Assembly (NCBI RefSeq): GCF_022695515.1
Contig: NZ_JALDPT010000020.1
Location: forward strand, 1 to 64,000
Origin: Phenylobacterium aquaticum
Lineage (GTDB): Bacteria; Pseudomonadota; Alphaproteobacteria; Caulobacterales; Caulobacteraceae
Direction of reading: 5' to 3'
Length of the DNA: 64,000 nt
Positions within the stretch are counted from its first letter, which is position 1, and the number at the start of each line of letters is the position of its first letter. This document shows positions 47,735 to 56,633 of this stretch, piece after piece. Below the pieces are notes generated by a model. It searched no databases, was not told the DNA's origin, and worked only from the letters and a program-made list of their open reading frames with translations. The position numbers and the translations under genes were made by a program.

Positions 47735-48829
47735 ATGAAGGCGCTTCGCAACATCCTGATCGGCGCCCTGTGCGTCGCCCTGCTGGCGGGCGCCGGCCTG
47801 TGGCTGGCGCGCGGGCAGATCGCGCTGAAGCTCTATCGGCGCGGCGCCGAGCAGGCGATGGCCGCCAATCCCCTCGCCAGCCTGCCCGACGGCCTGCATG
47901 TCGGGCTCTGCGGCTCCGGCGCGCCCCTGCCCGACCCGCACCGCGCCGGGCCCTGCACGGTGGTGATCGCCGGCCAGCGGATGTTCGTCGTCGACATCGG
48001 CGACGGCGCCACCCGCAACCTCACCCTGATGGGCCTGCCCGCCGCCAAGGCCGAGGCCCTGTTCCTGACCCACTACCATTCCGACCATATCGGCGGCCTG
48101 GGCGAGCTGATGCTGCAGCACTGGGCCGGCGGCGCCGCGCAAAAGCCGCTCGACATCTACGGCCCCCAGGGCCTGGAGAGCGTGGTCGGCGGCTTCCAGG
48201 CCGCCTACGCCCTCGACCGCGGCTACCGCATCGCCCACCATGGCGAGAAGGTCGTGCCCCCCGCGGGCTTCGGCGGGACGCCCCACCCCTTCGAGGTCGC
48301 GCCCGACAGCCCCGACATTGTGCTCATCGACACCCCCGACCTGAAGGTCACCGCCTTCCCCGTGAAGCACGATCCGGTGCATCCGGCCGTCGGCTACAAG
48401 TTCGTCTATAAGGGCCGCAGCCTGGTGATCAGCGGCGACACCGCCCCCTCGCCCCGCGTCGAGGCCGAGGCCAAGGGCGTCGACCTCCTGGTCCATGAGG
48501 CCCTGTCCGACCGGCTGGTGAACCTGCAGCGGGAGGCCGCCATCGCCGCCCATCGCGACAACATCGCCGCCATCAGCCACGACATCCTGGGCTATCACAC
48601 CACCCCGGAACAGGCCGCTGACCTGGCCGAGCGGGCGGGCGCCAAATATCTGCTGCTCAACCACCTTGTCCCCGGCATTCCGATCGCCGGGCTGGAGGGA
48701 CCGTTCCTGGGCGACGCAGCCCGGCGCTTCCACGGGACCCTGCGCCTGGGCCACGACGGCGACTTCATCTCCATGCCGGCGGGCGGAACCGGGATCACCC
48801 GCACCGACCGCCTGATGCGCATCCGCTGA
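47735..48829 (+). CDS. MBL-fold metallo-hydrolase, exported or membrane-anchored
   Basis: A 364-residue metallo-beta-lactamase-fold protein. The N-terminal hydrophobic segment ([20 protein letters not shown]) is a signal or anchor. The metal site is [10 protein letters not shown], later VISGDTAPS, and HEALSD, LNHLVP near the end. Ribonuclease Z/arylsulfatase-like MBL proteins have the same layout. The substrate is unknown. It begins a run with GST and TetR genes. Confidence 0.87.
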   Translation: MKALRNILIGALCVALLAGAGLWLARGQIALKLYRRGAEQAMAANPLASLPDGLHVGLCGSGAPLPDPHRAGPCTVVIAGQRMFVVDIGDGATRNLTLMGLPAAKAEALFLTHYHSDHIGGLGELMLQHWAGGAAQKPLDIYGPQGLESVVGGFQAAYALDRGYRIAHHGEKVVPPAGFGGTPHPFEVAPDSPDIVLIDTPDLKVTAFPVKHDPVHPAVGYKFVYKGRSLVISGDTAPSPRVEAEAKGVDLLVHEALSDRLVNLQREAAIAAHRDNIAAISHDILGYHTTPEQAADLAERAGAKYLLLNHLVPGIPIAGLEGPFLGDAARRFHGTLRLGHDGDFISMPAGGTGITRTDRLMRIR

Positions 48830-48843
48830 ACCGGAGACCCTCC

Positions 48844-49866
48844 ATGACCGCCTCCATCGCCCTCTTCGGCGCGCCCGGCTCGCCCTACACCCGCAAGATG
48901 CTGGCCGTGCTGCGCTACCGCCGCATCCCCTATCGCCTGCTGCCCCGCACGCCCCGCGCCCTGGAGGGCCTGCCCCGGCCCAAGGTCCAGCTCTTGCCGA
49001 CCTTCTTCCTGCCCAACGACCAGGGGGAGCTGGAGGCGGTCACCGATTCCACCCCGATCATCCGCCGGCTGGAACAGGACCATGAGGGCCGCAGCGTCCT
49101 GCCCACCGACCCGGCTCTGGCCTTCCTCGATGAGCTGATCGAGGACTATGCCGACGAGTGGCTGACCAAGGCCATGTTCCACTATCGCTGGGCCTATGCC
49201 GACGACATCCGCAAGGGCGCCGCCGTCCTGCCCGGCTGGTCCGACTATTGCGTGCCGGACGCCGTCCTGGCCGAGCGTGGCAAGATGATCTCGGAACGCC
49301 AGATCAGCCGGCTCTATGTGGTGGGCTCCAACCCGACCACCGGCCCGGTGATCGAGGCCAGCTACAAGCGGTTCCTGACCCTTCTCGAGGACCACCTGCG
49401 CGGCCACCTCTATCTAATGGGCGCCCGTCCCGGCGCCTCCGACTTCGCGGTGTTCGGCCAGCTGACCCAGCTCGCCCACTTCGACCCGACCCCCATGGCC
49501 GTGACCCTGGACGTCGCGCCCCGCGTGCTGGCCTGGTCGGGCAATATGGAGGACCTGTCGGGCCTGGAGCCCGCGGAGGCCGACTGGATCGCTACCGATC
49601 CCCTGCCCACGACGCTTTCCGCCCTGCTGGCCGAGATCGGCCGGACCTACGTCCCCGTCATGCTGGCCAACGCCCGGGCGCTCGCCGCCGGCGAGACCGA
49701 GGTCAAGACCACCGTCGAGGGCCAAGCCTGGACCCAGTCGCCCTTCCCCTACCAGGCCAAGTGCCTGCAATGGCTCAGGGCCAGCCACGGCGCCCTGCCG
49801 GCGGACAGCCGCGCCCGCGTGGACGCCTGGCTGGCGGGCTCCGGGTGCGACCTCCTGTTCCGCTGA
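48844..49866 (+). CDS. Glutathione S-transferase family protein
   Basis: A 340-residue protein. The N-terminal thioredoxin-like fold (LFGAPGSPYTRKMLAVLRYR, then the cis-Pro/Glu-Ser-type region LPTFFLPN and TDSTPIIRRLE) is followed by a long all-helical domain (DELIEDYADEWLTKAM, YLMGARPGASDFAVFGQL). It is longer than classic GSTs (about 210 aa). It probably handles electrophiles next to the dehalogenase and MBL genes. Confidence 0.87.
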   Translation: MTASIALFGAPGSPYTRKMLAVLRYRRIPYRLLPRTPRALEGLPRPKVQLLPTFFLPNDQGELEAVTDSTPIIRRLEQDHEGRSVLPTDPALAFLDELIEDYADEWLTKAMFHYRWAYADDIRKGAAVLPGWSDYCVPDAVLAERGKMISERQISRLYVVGSNPTTGPVIEASYKRFLTLLEDHLRGHLYLMGARPGASDFAVFGQLTQLAHFDPTPMAVTLDVAPRVLAWSGNMEDLSGLEPAEADWIATDPLPTTLSALLAEIGRTYVPVMLANARALAAGETEVKTTVEGQAWTQSPFPYQAKCLQWLRASHGALPADSRARVDAWLAGSGCDLLFR

Positions 49867-49937
49867 GGGCAGCGGACTGGCGGAACGGCGCGGGGCCCGA
49901 TAATCAGGGCCCAGCGTAATTGTCGGAAGGATCCGCC

Positions 49938-50552
49938 TTGGCCCGCGCGGCGCGTGTGACAGACCCGAAGGACCAGCCCCCCGCCCCCCAGGAGCAGGAC
50001 GGCCGCCGCCTGCGCTCGATCGACAGCCGCGCCCGCATCGTCAAGGCGATGCTGGAGCTGATCGAGGAGGGCGTCATGGCCCCCGGCGCCGAGGCCGTGG
50101 CCGGCCGCGCCGAGGTCGGCCTGCGCACCGTGTTCCGGCACTTCAAGGACATGGAGAGCCTCTACCGGGAAATGTCCGACGTCATGGAGGCCGAGGTCAG
50201 CGCCTTCTCCAAGACCCCGTTCAAGTCCACCGAGTGGCGCGAGAAGCTGGTCGAGCTCGTCGACCGCCGCGCCTACGCCTTCGAACGCATCGCCCCCTTC
50301 AAGCGCGCCTCCGACATCCACCGCTACAAGTCCGAATTCCTCGACGCCGACAACTCCAAGCTGGTCGTGGCCCTCCGCCGCATCCTCCAGCGCGAAATGC
50401 CCCCGGAGATCCTGGCCGACACCACGACCTTCGAGGCGCTGGACCTGCTGCTCTCGTTTGAGACCTGGTCCCGGCTGCGCCGCGAGCAGGGGCTCAGCGT
50501 GAAGCGGGCCCGCGAAGTGCTGGCCAACGCCGTGCGGAAGGTGGCGGGGTAG
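49938..50552 (+). CDS. TetR-family regulator (full copy)
   Basis: A 204-residue regulator. HTH region: GAEAVAGRAEVGLRTVFRHF. The TTG at 49938 is preceded by GGAAGG at 7-8 bases; the TTG at 49920 has none. Its last ~77 codons (50321-50550) are repeated as a decayed copy at 52745-52974. It lies after the GST gene, and probably controls this group. Confidence 0.85.
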   Translation: MARAARVTDPKDQPPAPQEQDGRRLRSIDSRARIVKAMLELIEEGVMAPGAEAVAGRAEVGLRTVFRHFKDMESLYREMSDVMEAEVSAFSKTPFKSTEWREKLVELVDRRAYAFERIAPFKRASDIHRYKSEFLDADNSKLVVALRRILQREMPPEILADTTTFEALDLLLSFETWSRLRREQGLSVKRAREVLANAVRKVAG

Positions 50553-50604
50553 GCTCCGACCTGCCCCCTACCATTGAGGATCTATGTTCCTCATCAGCTT
50601 GGGA

Positions 50605-50916
50605 TCAGCGGATCGCGCGCGCGTCGCCGGCCCAGACCGTCGGAAACGCCTCGGCGCGGATCGCGGCTGAAAACGCCTGGACGTCGAAGGTCGCGAGGCC
50701 ATGGACGTGGAACGAGTCCCGCCGGATCATGGCGTCGATCTCGCCTCGGTCCTGAGCGAAGGCGAGGATGAAGCCGCCCGCGCCGGACTCGAGCGGGCCG
50801 GCGGCCAGGATACGGCCCGCCGTGACTTCATCGGCCAGCCACTGACGATGGCTGTCGAGATGGGCCTGCACCTCGTCCTTCGGCCGGACGTAAGTCAGGG
50901 TGATGGCGTACAACAT
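50605..50916 (-). CDS. YciI-like protein
   Basis: A 103-residue protein of the dimeric YCII fold: YAITLTYVRPKDEVQAHLDSHRQWL, GRILAAGPLESGAGGFI. The conserved His of the active site (DSHRQWL) is present. Function is unknown. It follows the azoreductase gene on the same strand, 22 bp away. Confidence 0.87.
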   Translation of the reverse strand: MLYAITLTYVRPKDEVQAHLDSHRQWLADEVTAGRILAAGPLESGAGGFILAFAQDRGEIDAMIRRDSFHVHGLATFDVQAFSAAIRAEAFPTVWAGDARAIR

Positions 50917-50938
50917 CAGGGAACCTCCTCTGAACCGG

Positions 50939-51565
50939 TCAGGCCGCCAGCGTCCGCGCGACGATCTCGGCGATCTGGGCCTGGGCCGCGTCCATGGCTT
51001 CGCGGCTGGCGTCCGGCCCGCGGCTCAGCTTCTCCGCACGAATGACCTGGACCGCCTCGACGCCGAGGAAGCGGAAGAACGCCTGCAAATAGGACTCCTG
51101 GAAGTCCATGGCCGCGCCAGGGCCCGCCGAGTACAGACCGCCGCGCGTGGAGGCGATGATCACCCGCCGCCCGGCGGAAAGACCCACGGGTCCTTGCTCG
51201 GTATAGCGGAACGTCCGGCCGACCTGGGCGATCCGGTCGAGCCAGGCCTTGAGCTGGCTGGACACGGAGAAATTATACATCGGCGCGCCGACGACGATGA
51301 CGTCACTCGCCAGGAACTCCGTCACCAGCGCTTCCGAACAGGCATGTTCCGCCAGCGTCGCCGCGTCGAACCTGCGTTCGCCCAGGGCGCGGAAACCCGC
51401 CGCGATGTCGCCGGTCAGGTGGGGGATCGGATTGGCGACGAGGTCGCGGCGGACAAGCTTGGCGTCGGGCGCCCCGCGCAGAAGGTCCCGCACGATGGCG
51501 GCCGTGAGGCGGTGCGACGCCGACGCGTCGCCCAGGATGCTGGAGTCGAGATGTAGGATCTGCAT
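50939..51565 (-). CDS. azoR: FMN-dependent NADH-azoreductase
   Basis: A 208-residue flavodoxin-like quinone/azo reductase. FMN parts: LHLDSSILGDASASHRLT and APMYNFSVSSQLKAWLDRI, then STRGGLYS. The start at 51565 (MQILHLDSS) is the family N-terminus. It is divergent from the LysR gene, which may control it. Confidence 0.9.
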   Translation of the reverse strand: MQILHLDSSILGDASASHRLTAAIVRDLLRGAPDAKLVRRDLVANPIPHLTGDIAAGFRALGERRFDAATLAEHACSEALVTEFLASDVIVVGAPMYNFSVSSQLKAWLDRIAQVGRTFRYTEQGPVGLSAGRRVIIASTRGGLYSAGPGAAMDFQESYLQAFFRFLGVEAVQVIRAEKLSRGPDASREAMDAAQAQIAEIVARTLAA

Positions 51566-51646
51566 GGCTTGCTCTCTGAAATGATCGAACGAGCCGGGAG
51601 ATACGCCGCACACCCCATCCGCATTAGAGAGACAATCTGGTAATCA

Positions 51647-51666
51647 CTGTTCTATTCATGGAACAG
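51647..51666. promoter_or_regulatory. Palindrome in the azoR/LysR divergent promoter
   Basis: CTGTTC-N8-GAACAG, perfect 6-bp arms, just upstream of the LysR start (51688) and 82 bp from azoR. It is a candidate LysR or other site. Confidence 0.5.
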
Positions 51667-51687
51667 TTGGCGGACGCGGAGGCAGGG

Positions 51688-52668
51688 ATGGACGACCTCA
51701 ACGATCTCGCTCTGTTCGCCGCCGTCGCGCGGCAGGAGAGCTTCACCGCCGCGGCCCGAAGACTTGGCGTGCCGAAATCCCGGGTCAGCCGCCGGGTCGC
51801 CGCGCTTGAGAAGCGGCTCGGCGTTCGCCTGCTTCAGCGCTCGACCCGGGCGGTCCATGTAACGGACGTCGGCCGAGCCTTCCTGGCCCATTGCGAGGCC
51901 ATGACCCAGTCGGCCCGCGCGGCCCTGGAAGTCGCCGAGCACGCCGGCGACCGGCCAAGCGGGCGCCTCCTCGTCAGTTGCCCGATTGGCGTCGCCCATA
52001 TCTTTCTCGCGGAAATTCTGCCGAACTTCCTGAAGGCCCATCCGGATGTGCGGCTCGAACTCGACCTGACCAACCGGCGGGTGGACGTGATCGGCGAAGG
52101 CTATGACGTGGCCCTGCGCGTGCGATCGGTGCTTGAGGATTCGGAGCTCGCGCTGCGGAGTTTCGGCGTGAGCGAGCAACTGCTCGTGGGAAGTCCGGAA
52201 TTCGTCGCCGAGCATGGTCCGTTCCCGGATCTGGCTTCGCTGGGCGGCGTCCGCGGCATGGGCCCGGCCGGCCGGGGCGACGAGCGTCCCCGCTGGCGGC
52301 TGCGCGGAACCCAGGGCGATACGGTCGATGTCGAATACAGGCCGGTATTGCTGACCGACGACGTCTATCTCCTGCACCAGGCCGCCCTGCGCGGCGCCGG
52401 ACTGGCCCAGACGCCGTTCAACCTGTGCGCCGCGGCCCTGCGAGACGGGCGCCTCATCGAGGTGCTGCCCGATCATCGGCTCCCATCCCACCAACTGCAC
52501 GCGGTGTTTCCGTCGCGGCGCGGCCTGGCGCCGTCGGTCCGCGCCTTCCTGGAATTCCTGGCGGCCGAGCTTCCTTCCAAGTTGGACGCGGCCTGCGAGC
52601 TCTATCGGGAAACGGCAGAGGACGTCTTGGCCTCAAGACGGGAGAGGCGTCCGTCGGCCCGTCCCTAG
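51688..52668 (+). CDS. LysR-family regulator
   Basis: A 326-residue LTTR. HTH: FAAVARQESFTAAARRLGVP, KSRVSRRVAALEKRLGVRLL. The C-terminal effector domain (SCPIGVAHIFLAEILPNFL) is of the DsdC/AaeR-like group. The ATG at 51688 follows GGAGGCAGGG; an earlier ATG at 51658 lies in the palindrome. It is divergent from azoR and yciI and probably controls them. Confidence 0.9.
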   Translation: MDDLNDLALFAAVARQESFTAAARRLGVPKSRVSRRVAALEKRLGVRLLQRSTRAVHVTDVGRAFLAHCEAMTQSARAALEVAEHAGDRPSGRLLVSCPIGVAHIFLAEILPNFLKAHPDVRLELDLTNRRVDVIGEGYDVALRVRSVLEDSELALRSFGVSEQLLVGSPEFVAEHGPFPDLASLGGVRGMGPAGRGDERPRWRLRGTQGDTVDVEYRPVLLTDDVYLLHQAALRGAGLAQTPFNLCAAALRDGRLIEVLPDHRLPSHQLHAVFPSRRGLAPSVRAFLEFLAAELPSKLDAACELYRETAEDVLASRRERRPSARP

Positions 52669-52740
52669 ATGACCGGCAGCCACTGCCCCTGAACAGGTTG
52701 CCTCAGCTTCGGATCGCCGAAGACGTCCCGCCAGCCGACA
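52669..52740 (-). pseudogene. 3' remnant of the 118-aa gene at 53734
   Basis: These 72 bp match 53741-53811 closely, the last codons of the membrane protein gene (DVFGDPKLRQPV-type end, GQWLPVI). No start exists here, so it is only a fragment. Confidence 0.7.
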
Positions 52741-52744
52741 GCCG

Positions 52745-52974
52745 CCGCTGCAAGTCCCAGTTCCTCGACGCCGACATGTCCAAGCTGGCCGCGCCCCTGC
52801 GCCGCATCCTGCAACGCGAGACGCCCCCGGAGATCCTGGCGGATGCGACTACCTTCGAGGCCCTGGACCTGCTGCTGAGCTTCGAGACGTGGTCGCGGCT
52901 GCGACGGGAGCAGTGACACTGCGTGAAGCGGGCCCGCGAAGTGCTGGCGAACGCCGTGCGGAAGGTGGCGGGGT
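52745..52974 (+). pseudogene. Decayed copy of the TetR gene 3' end
   Basis: The 230 bp align without gaps to 50321-50550 of the TetR gene. The frame reads FLDADMSKLAAPLRRILQR, EILADATTFEALDLLL, then a TGA at 52914 where the live copy has GGG, and then VKRAREVLANAVRKVAG. No start or HTH is present. It is a partial duplication, next to the other remnant. Confidence 0.85.
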
Positions 52975-52989
52975 CGGGTCTTGCGAGAG

Positions 52990-53673
52990 CTAAGCCGGCT
53001 TCGGCCGCTCGTTTCGCCCGGCGCGATCAACCAGTTCGGACCAGAACCGTATCCACTTGATACCCGCCGGCAGCGGAAGGCGCGGATCGCCGAACTCTCG
53101 CTCAAAATAGTCGGCCAAGTTCGCGCCGTAATAGATCACGTCGGACTGGTAGACCGAGAAAACTGGGTTCCCTGCTTCATGGGGCGCCGCAGGAATATAG
53201 CGATGCGAAACGAGGGGGATCATCTTCGGCGCCCGCGCGACCACCGCCCTTAGGACCTCTCGGCGCGCGTCTGCGGTCGCCGGCCTGTCGCCCCACTCGG
53301 GCCACCACAGGTCGTTGTTCTCGACATCGAACAGCAGCCCTTCCAGCGGCCAATTCAAGCTGGTGCGGATGGCCGCTTCGTCCGTTCGCCAGTCGGGCGC
53401 GTCAACCGGTCGACGGTCCAGAAGCAAAGCCACCAGATCAGGCGGGAACTGCAGGTCGAATCTCTGCTGGGCGGTGTCCAAGTCTTCCTGCGTATAACCC
53501 TTTGTCCAACGCTCCCGGACTGGACCGTCGTGGAGTGCTGGCGCGACAAACTGAATTTTGACGTCAACCGGTTTCGACGGCTTGGAGGGACCTGCCAAGT
53601 GGCTCGCGCTCCCACATCCACTCAGAGCGCCGCCAAGCATGACCATCACCGCGCGGCGGCTTCGCACAACCAT
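52990..53673 (-). CDS. Lipoprotein with SMI1/KNR4-like domain
   Basis: A 227-residue protein. The N-terminus has a lipobox (MLGGALSGC) that fits lipid attachment. The rest, with YTQEDLDTAQQRFDLQFPPDLV and LLFDVENNDLWWPEWGDRP, is SMI1/KNR4-like. Such domains are frequent among immunity proteins of polymorphic toxins, and also occur in unrelated roles. No toxin gene is seen next to it. The family call is moderate. Confidence 0.65.
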   Translation of the reverse strand: MVVRSRRAVMVMLGGALSGCGSASHLAGPSKPSKPVDVKIQFVAPALHDGPVRERWTKGYTQEDLDTAQQRFDLQFPPDLVALLLDRRPVDAPDWRTDEAAIRTSLNWPLEGLLFDVENNDLWWPEWGDRPATADARREVLRAVVARAPKMIPLVSHRYIPAAPHEAGNPVFSVYQSDVIYYGANLADYFEREFGDPRLPLPAGIKWIRFWSELVDRAGRNERPKPA

Positions 53674-53733
53674 AGGGCAACACTAGGTCGCGACGCGGGA
53701 ATGGCAAGTTCTCGGTCTGTCGCAGTCCTGCCC

Positions 53734-54090
53734 TCACTGAATGACCGGCAGCCACTGCCCTAGAACACGTTGCTTCAGCTTCGGATCGCCGAAGACGTCC
53801 CGCTGGCCGACGTCCACCGCCACATCGTGCCGCCACCGCTTGCCGTCCGCGCTTTGGGCCAGCACGCGATAGGGCCTGCCGACCTGGGCGTAGCCGCCCC
53901 GCCCGCCCACAACGGACGGCCCGCCGATCCAAAGCTTCCGAAGGCTCAGCAGGGTCTGCTCACGGTTCTTCAGGAAGAGCTCGATCGCCTTGAAGTCCTC
54001 AGCCGGCGTCGGGGTGATCAGCCGATAGGCCATGGGCCCGAAGACCACCGCGGCCACAAACAGCCAGAGGATGGGTGTCGTCGGACTCAA
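53734..54090 (-). CDS. Small membrane-anchored hypothetical protein
   Basis: A 118-residue protein with one N-terminal membrane helix (ILWLFVAAVVFGPMAYRL) and a soluble tail. Not recognised. The start is TTG with a strong GGGGAG 6 bases upstream. Its last codons are duplicated at 52669-52740. Confidence 0.65.
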   Translation of the reverse strand: MSPTTPILWLFVAAVVFGPMAYRLITPTPAEDFKAIELFLKNREQTLLSLRKLWIGGPSVVGGRGGYAQVGRPYRVLAQSADGKRWRHDVAVDVGQRDVFGDPKLKQRVLGQWLPVIQ

Positions 54091-54163
54091 TTGCGGCTCC
54101 CCTGGAACGCACCGGCGATCCTAGCGTGCGGCGGCCCGCCCGCAAGGATGGGGGGCGCCCTGC

Positions 54164-54961
54164 TCAGGCGAAGATGGCCACGGTCTGGCGCATGGCCAGG
54201 ACCGGCGCGCCCTGATCATCCCAGACCGTCATGTCCTGAGCCGAATAGCCGTCGACCGCGGTCTGGGCGGTCGAGCGCACCAGCCACCAGCCGGACGCGC
54301 TGCGCGGCGCGTCCGACAGGACGTCGATGGACCAGGTCATGGTGCTGATCGGGCCGCCGCCCGGCTGGAACTGGATCACCGCGGCGGGCGGCAGGGCGTC
54401 CGCCAGGGCGATCAGGGGGGCCAGGGTCGGGGGCGTGGCCGCGTCCCTGTGCTTGAGCCAGACGACCATGTCCGGCTTCGCCCCCGGCGTCATGGGGCGC
54501 GCGCCCGCCGCGAGCCGGCTGTCGAAGTGTTGCAGGAAGCGGCGCTGATCGCTGGGTTCGAAATAGGTCGGCCCCTCCTCCGGGCCCGGCACGGCCGGCG
54601 CCGGCAGGTCGACGTGATGGAGCTGCGACGCGCGCCCGGCGCCGAAGCAGAGAAGCCCCCGCACGGCGAGCACCTCGTCTCCATGGAGGTCGACGCTGTA
54701 GAAGGCGGCGGACTTGCCCCGGCGCAGCAGGGTGGGCGCGATCCGCAGGCGCCCTCCGGCCGGCCCGACGAAGGCGAACTGGGCCGATCGCAAGGGCGGC
54801 AGGGCCTCGCCGGACCGCTGCGCCGCTTCCCAGCAGAGGGCCGCCGAAAGGCCGCCAAAGGCGGTGCGCCCCTGGAGCCAGTCGTCGGGCAGGACCATCG
54901 AGAACGCCCCGGCGTCCGCCTCCATCGTCGACATCAGGTTCGCGAAGCTGCTTGCGGACAT
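54164..54961 (-). CDS. Acyl-CoA thioesterase-like protein (double hot-dog)
   Basis: A 265-residue protein of the TesB/4HBT_3 type: LPDDWLQGRTAFGGLSAAL, LRSAQFAFVGPAGGRL and the second half ISTMTWSIDVLSD, WWLVRSTAQTAVDGYSAQDM. It likely hydrolyses acyl-CoA thioesters. It follows the HxlR gene on the same strand. Confidence 0.85.
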   Translation of the reverse strand: MSASSFANLMSTMEADAGAFSMVLPDDWLQGRTAFGGLSAALCWEAAQRSGEALPPLRSAQFAFVGPAGGRLRIAPTLLRRGKSAAFYSVDLHGDEVLAVRGLLCFGAGRASQLHHVDLPAPAVPGPEEGPTYFEPSDQRRFLQHFDSRLAAGARPMTPGAKPDMVVWLKHRDAATPPTLAPLIALADALPPAAVIQFQPGGGPISTMTWSIDVLSDAPRSASGWWLVRSTAQTAVDGYSAQDMTVWDDQGAPVLAMRQTVAIFA

Positions 54962-55034
54962 GTTTGGATCTCTGAGACGGAAGGCGCCGACGCCCGTCGG
55001 ATCGGCTGGGGAAGGCGCCAGCGGCGCCGTGATT

Positions 55035-55538
55035 TCAGGACGCGCCCTCGGCGGCGCGGCGTTCGAGCAGGGCGTTCACCTCGCCGTCGGCGCCGGGACC
55101 GGGGCGGTACTTGACGCGATCCTGCGCCACAGCCTGGCCGGTCTGGGGATCGACCAGGGCCAGGCGCAGCTCGCGGCCGCTGTCTCGATCGACCACCTCG
55201 ATGGTCGGCGCGCCATAGCCTGAGGCATCCCAACGATCCCCCCATTCCCGCAGGGCGGTGATCACCGTCCAGAGGTCACGCCCCTTCTCGGTGAGGCGAT
55301 AGGCGTCGCGCGGCGGGCGCTCCTGATAGCGCGTGCGCTCGACGATGCCGTTCTGCTCCAGCCCCTTCAGGCGCATCGACAGGGTGGTGTTGGGGATCCC
55401 CGTGCTCGCTTGGAATTCGTCATATCGCGACAGGCCCAGGCCCAGGTCCCGCAGCAGCAGCAAGGTCCAGCGGTCGCCGATCATCTCCAGCGCGCCGGCG
55501 ACCGAGCAGCGCATGCCGGCGAAAGATTTGGCTCTCAA
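55035..55538 (-). CDS. HxlR-family regulator
   Basis: A 167-residue winged-helix regulator: MRCSVAGALEMIGDRWTLLLLRDLG, SRYDEFQASTGIPNTTLSMRLKGLE. The start is TTG 55538 (MRAKSFAGMRCS, matching relatives); ATG 55514 is possible. It is divergent from the SDR gene with a palindrome between. Confidence 0.87.
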   Translation of the reverse strand: MRAKSFAGMRCSVAGALEMIGDRWTLLLLRDLGLGLSRYDEFQASTGIPNTTLSMRLKGLEQNGIVERTRYQERPPRDAYRLTEKGRDLWTVITALREWGDRWDASGYGAPTIEVVDRDSGRELRLALVDPQTGQAVAQDRVKYRPGPGADGEVNALLERRAAEGAS

Positions 55539-55553
55539 TTGACGCGCCCCCTA

Positions 55554-55576
55554 GTCACTCCCATAATAAGAGTAAC
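55554..55576. promoter_or_regulatory. HxlR operator palindrome
   Basis: GTCACTC-N9-GAGTAAC (GTYACTC arms) in the 108-bp gap between the divergent HxlR and SDR starts. Confidence 0.65.
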
Positions 55577-55646
55577 CTGCCCGAACGCCCTTGGCAACCG
55601 CCGAGACGCGGCCGGGCCGCCAGCCCAACGCGAAAGAGCGCGCACC

Positions 55647-56426
55647 ATGACCGACAAGCCCGCAATCCTCATCACCGGCGCCTCCAGCGGCATCGGGGCG
55701 ACCTATGCCGACCGCTTCGCCCGACGCGGTCACGACCTCGTCCTCGTGGCCCGCGACGGGGCGCGCATGGAGGCCATGGCCGCCCGACTGCGCCAGGACA
55801 CCGGGGTGGCGATCGACGTCCTGCCCGCCGACCTGACCAAACCAGACGAACTGTCAGTGGTGGAAGCGCGGCTGCGCGACGATCCCGCCATCGGCGTCCT
55901 GGTCAACAACGCCGGGGCGAGCCTGGGGGGTGGATTTGTCCAACAGTCCACGGAGGCTATCGCTCAGCTGGTCGCGCTCAACACCACGGCCCCGGTGCGA
56001 CTCGCCAGCGCCGTCGCGCCGCGCTTCGCGCGCGCCGGCAGCGGGGCGATCATCAATATCGGCTCGGTGGTCGGACTGGCGCCGGAGCTGGGCATGAGCG
56101 TCTATGGCGCGACCAAGGCCTTCGTACTGTTCCTGTCCCAGGGCCTGAGCGTCGAGCTGGGGCCCCGGGGCGTCTATGTCCAGGCCGTGCTGCCCTCGGC
56201 CACGCGCACGGAGATCTGGGAGCGGGCGGGCGCCGACGTGAACGCCTTGCCCGCGGTCATGGAGGTCGGCGAACTGGTGGACGCCGCCCTGGTCGGCTTT
56301 GACCGTCGCGAAGCCGTGACCATACCGCCGCTGCACGACGCCACCCAGTGGGAGGCCTTCCAGGCCGCGCGGCAGGCCATGCTGCCCGGCTTCGCCCAGA
56401 GCCACGCCGCGGCGCGATACCGGTAG
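55647..56426 (+). CDS. SDR family oxidoreductase
   Basis: A 259-residue short-chain dehydrogenase: TGASSGIGATYADRFARRGH (cofactor loop), LVNNAG, and the catalytic Tyr-x-x-x-Lys in SVYGATK with Ser in NIGSVVG. NADP(H) is likely from the Arg after the second strand. The substrate is unknown. The start ATG 55647 follows an AGAG-type site; it is controlled probably by the divergent HxlR. Confidence 0.9.
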   Translation: MTDKPAILITGASSGIGATYADRFARRGHDLVLVARDGARMEAMAARLRQDTGVAIDVLPADLTKPDELSVVEARLRDDPAIGVLVNNAGASLGGGFVQQSTEAIAQLVALNTTAPVRLASAVAPRFARAGSGAIINIGSVVGLAPELGMSVYGATKAFVLFLSQGLSVELGPRGVYVQAVLPSATRTEIWERAGADVNALPAVMEVGELVDAALVGFDRREAVTIPPLHDATQWEAFQAARQAMLPGFAQSHAAARYR

Positions 56427-56633
56427 CCGGCTGGAGCACCTCCAAAATTGGAACAATAACTCAATTAATACAAATACTTAATTCAACACGCCGTCCGTCA
56501 AAAACCCCTCGTCCATGTTGACGTCAAACGGACGAGCTCGATTCAGGTCGGCGTTTTCGGGACCTCGGGGTTAGGATGTCCGTGGTCCTTCTCATCGTGA
56601 TCCCGGAACACCCGCGCTGAGGTGAGGCCCCCC

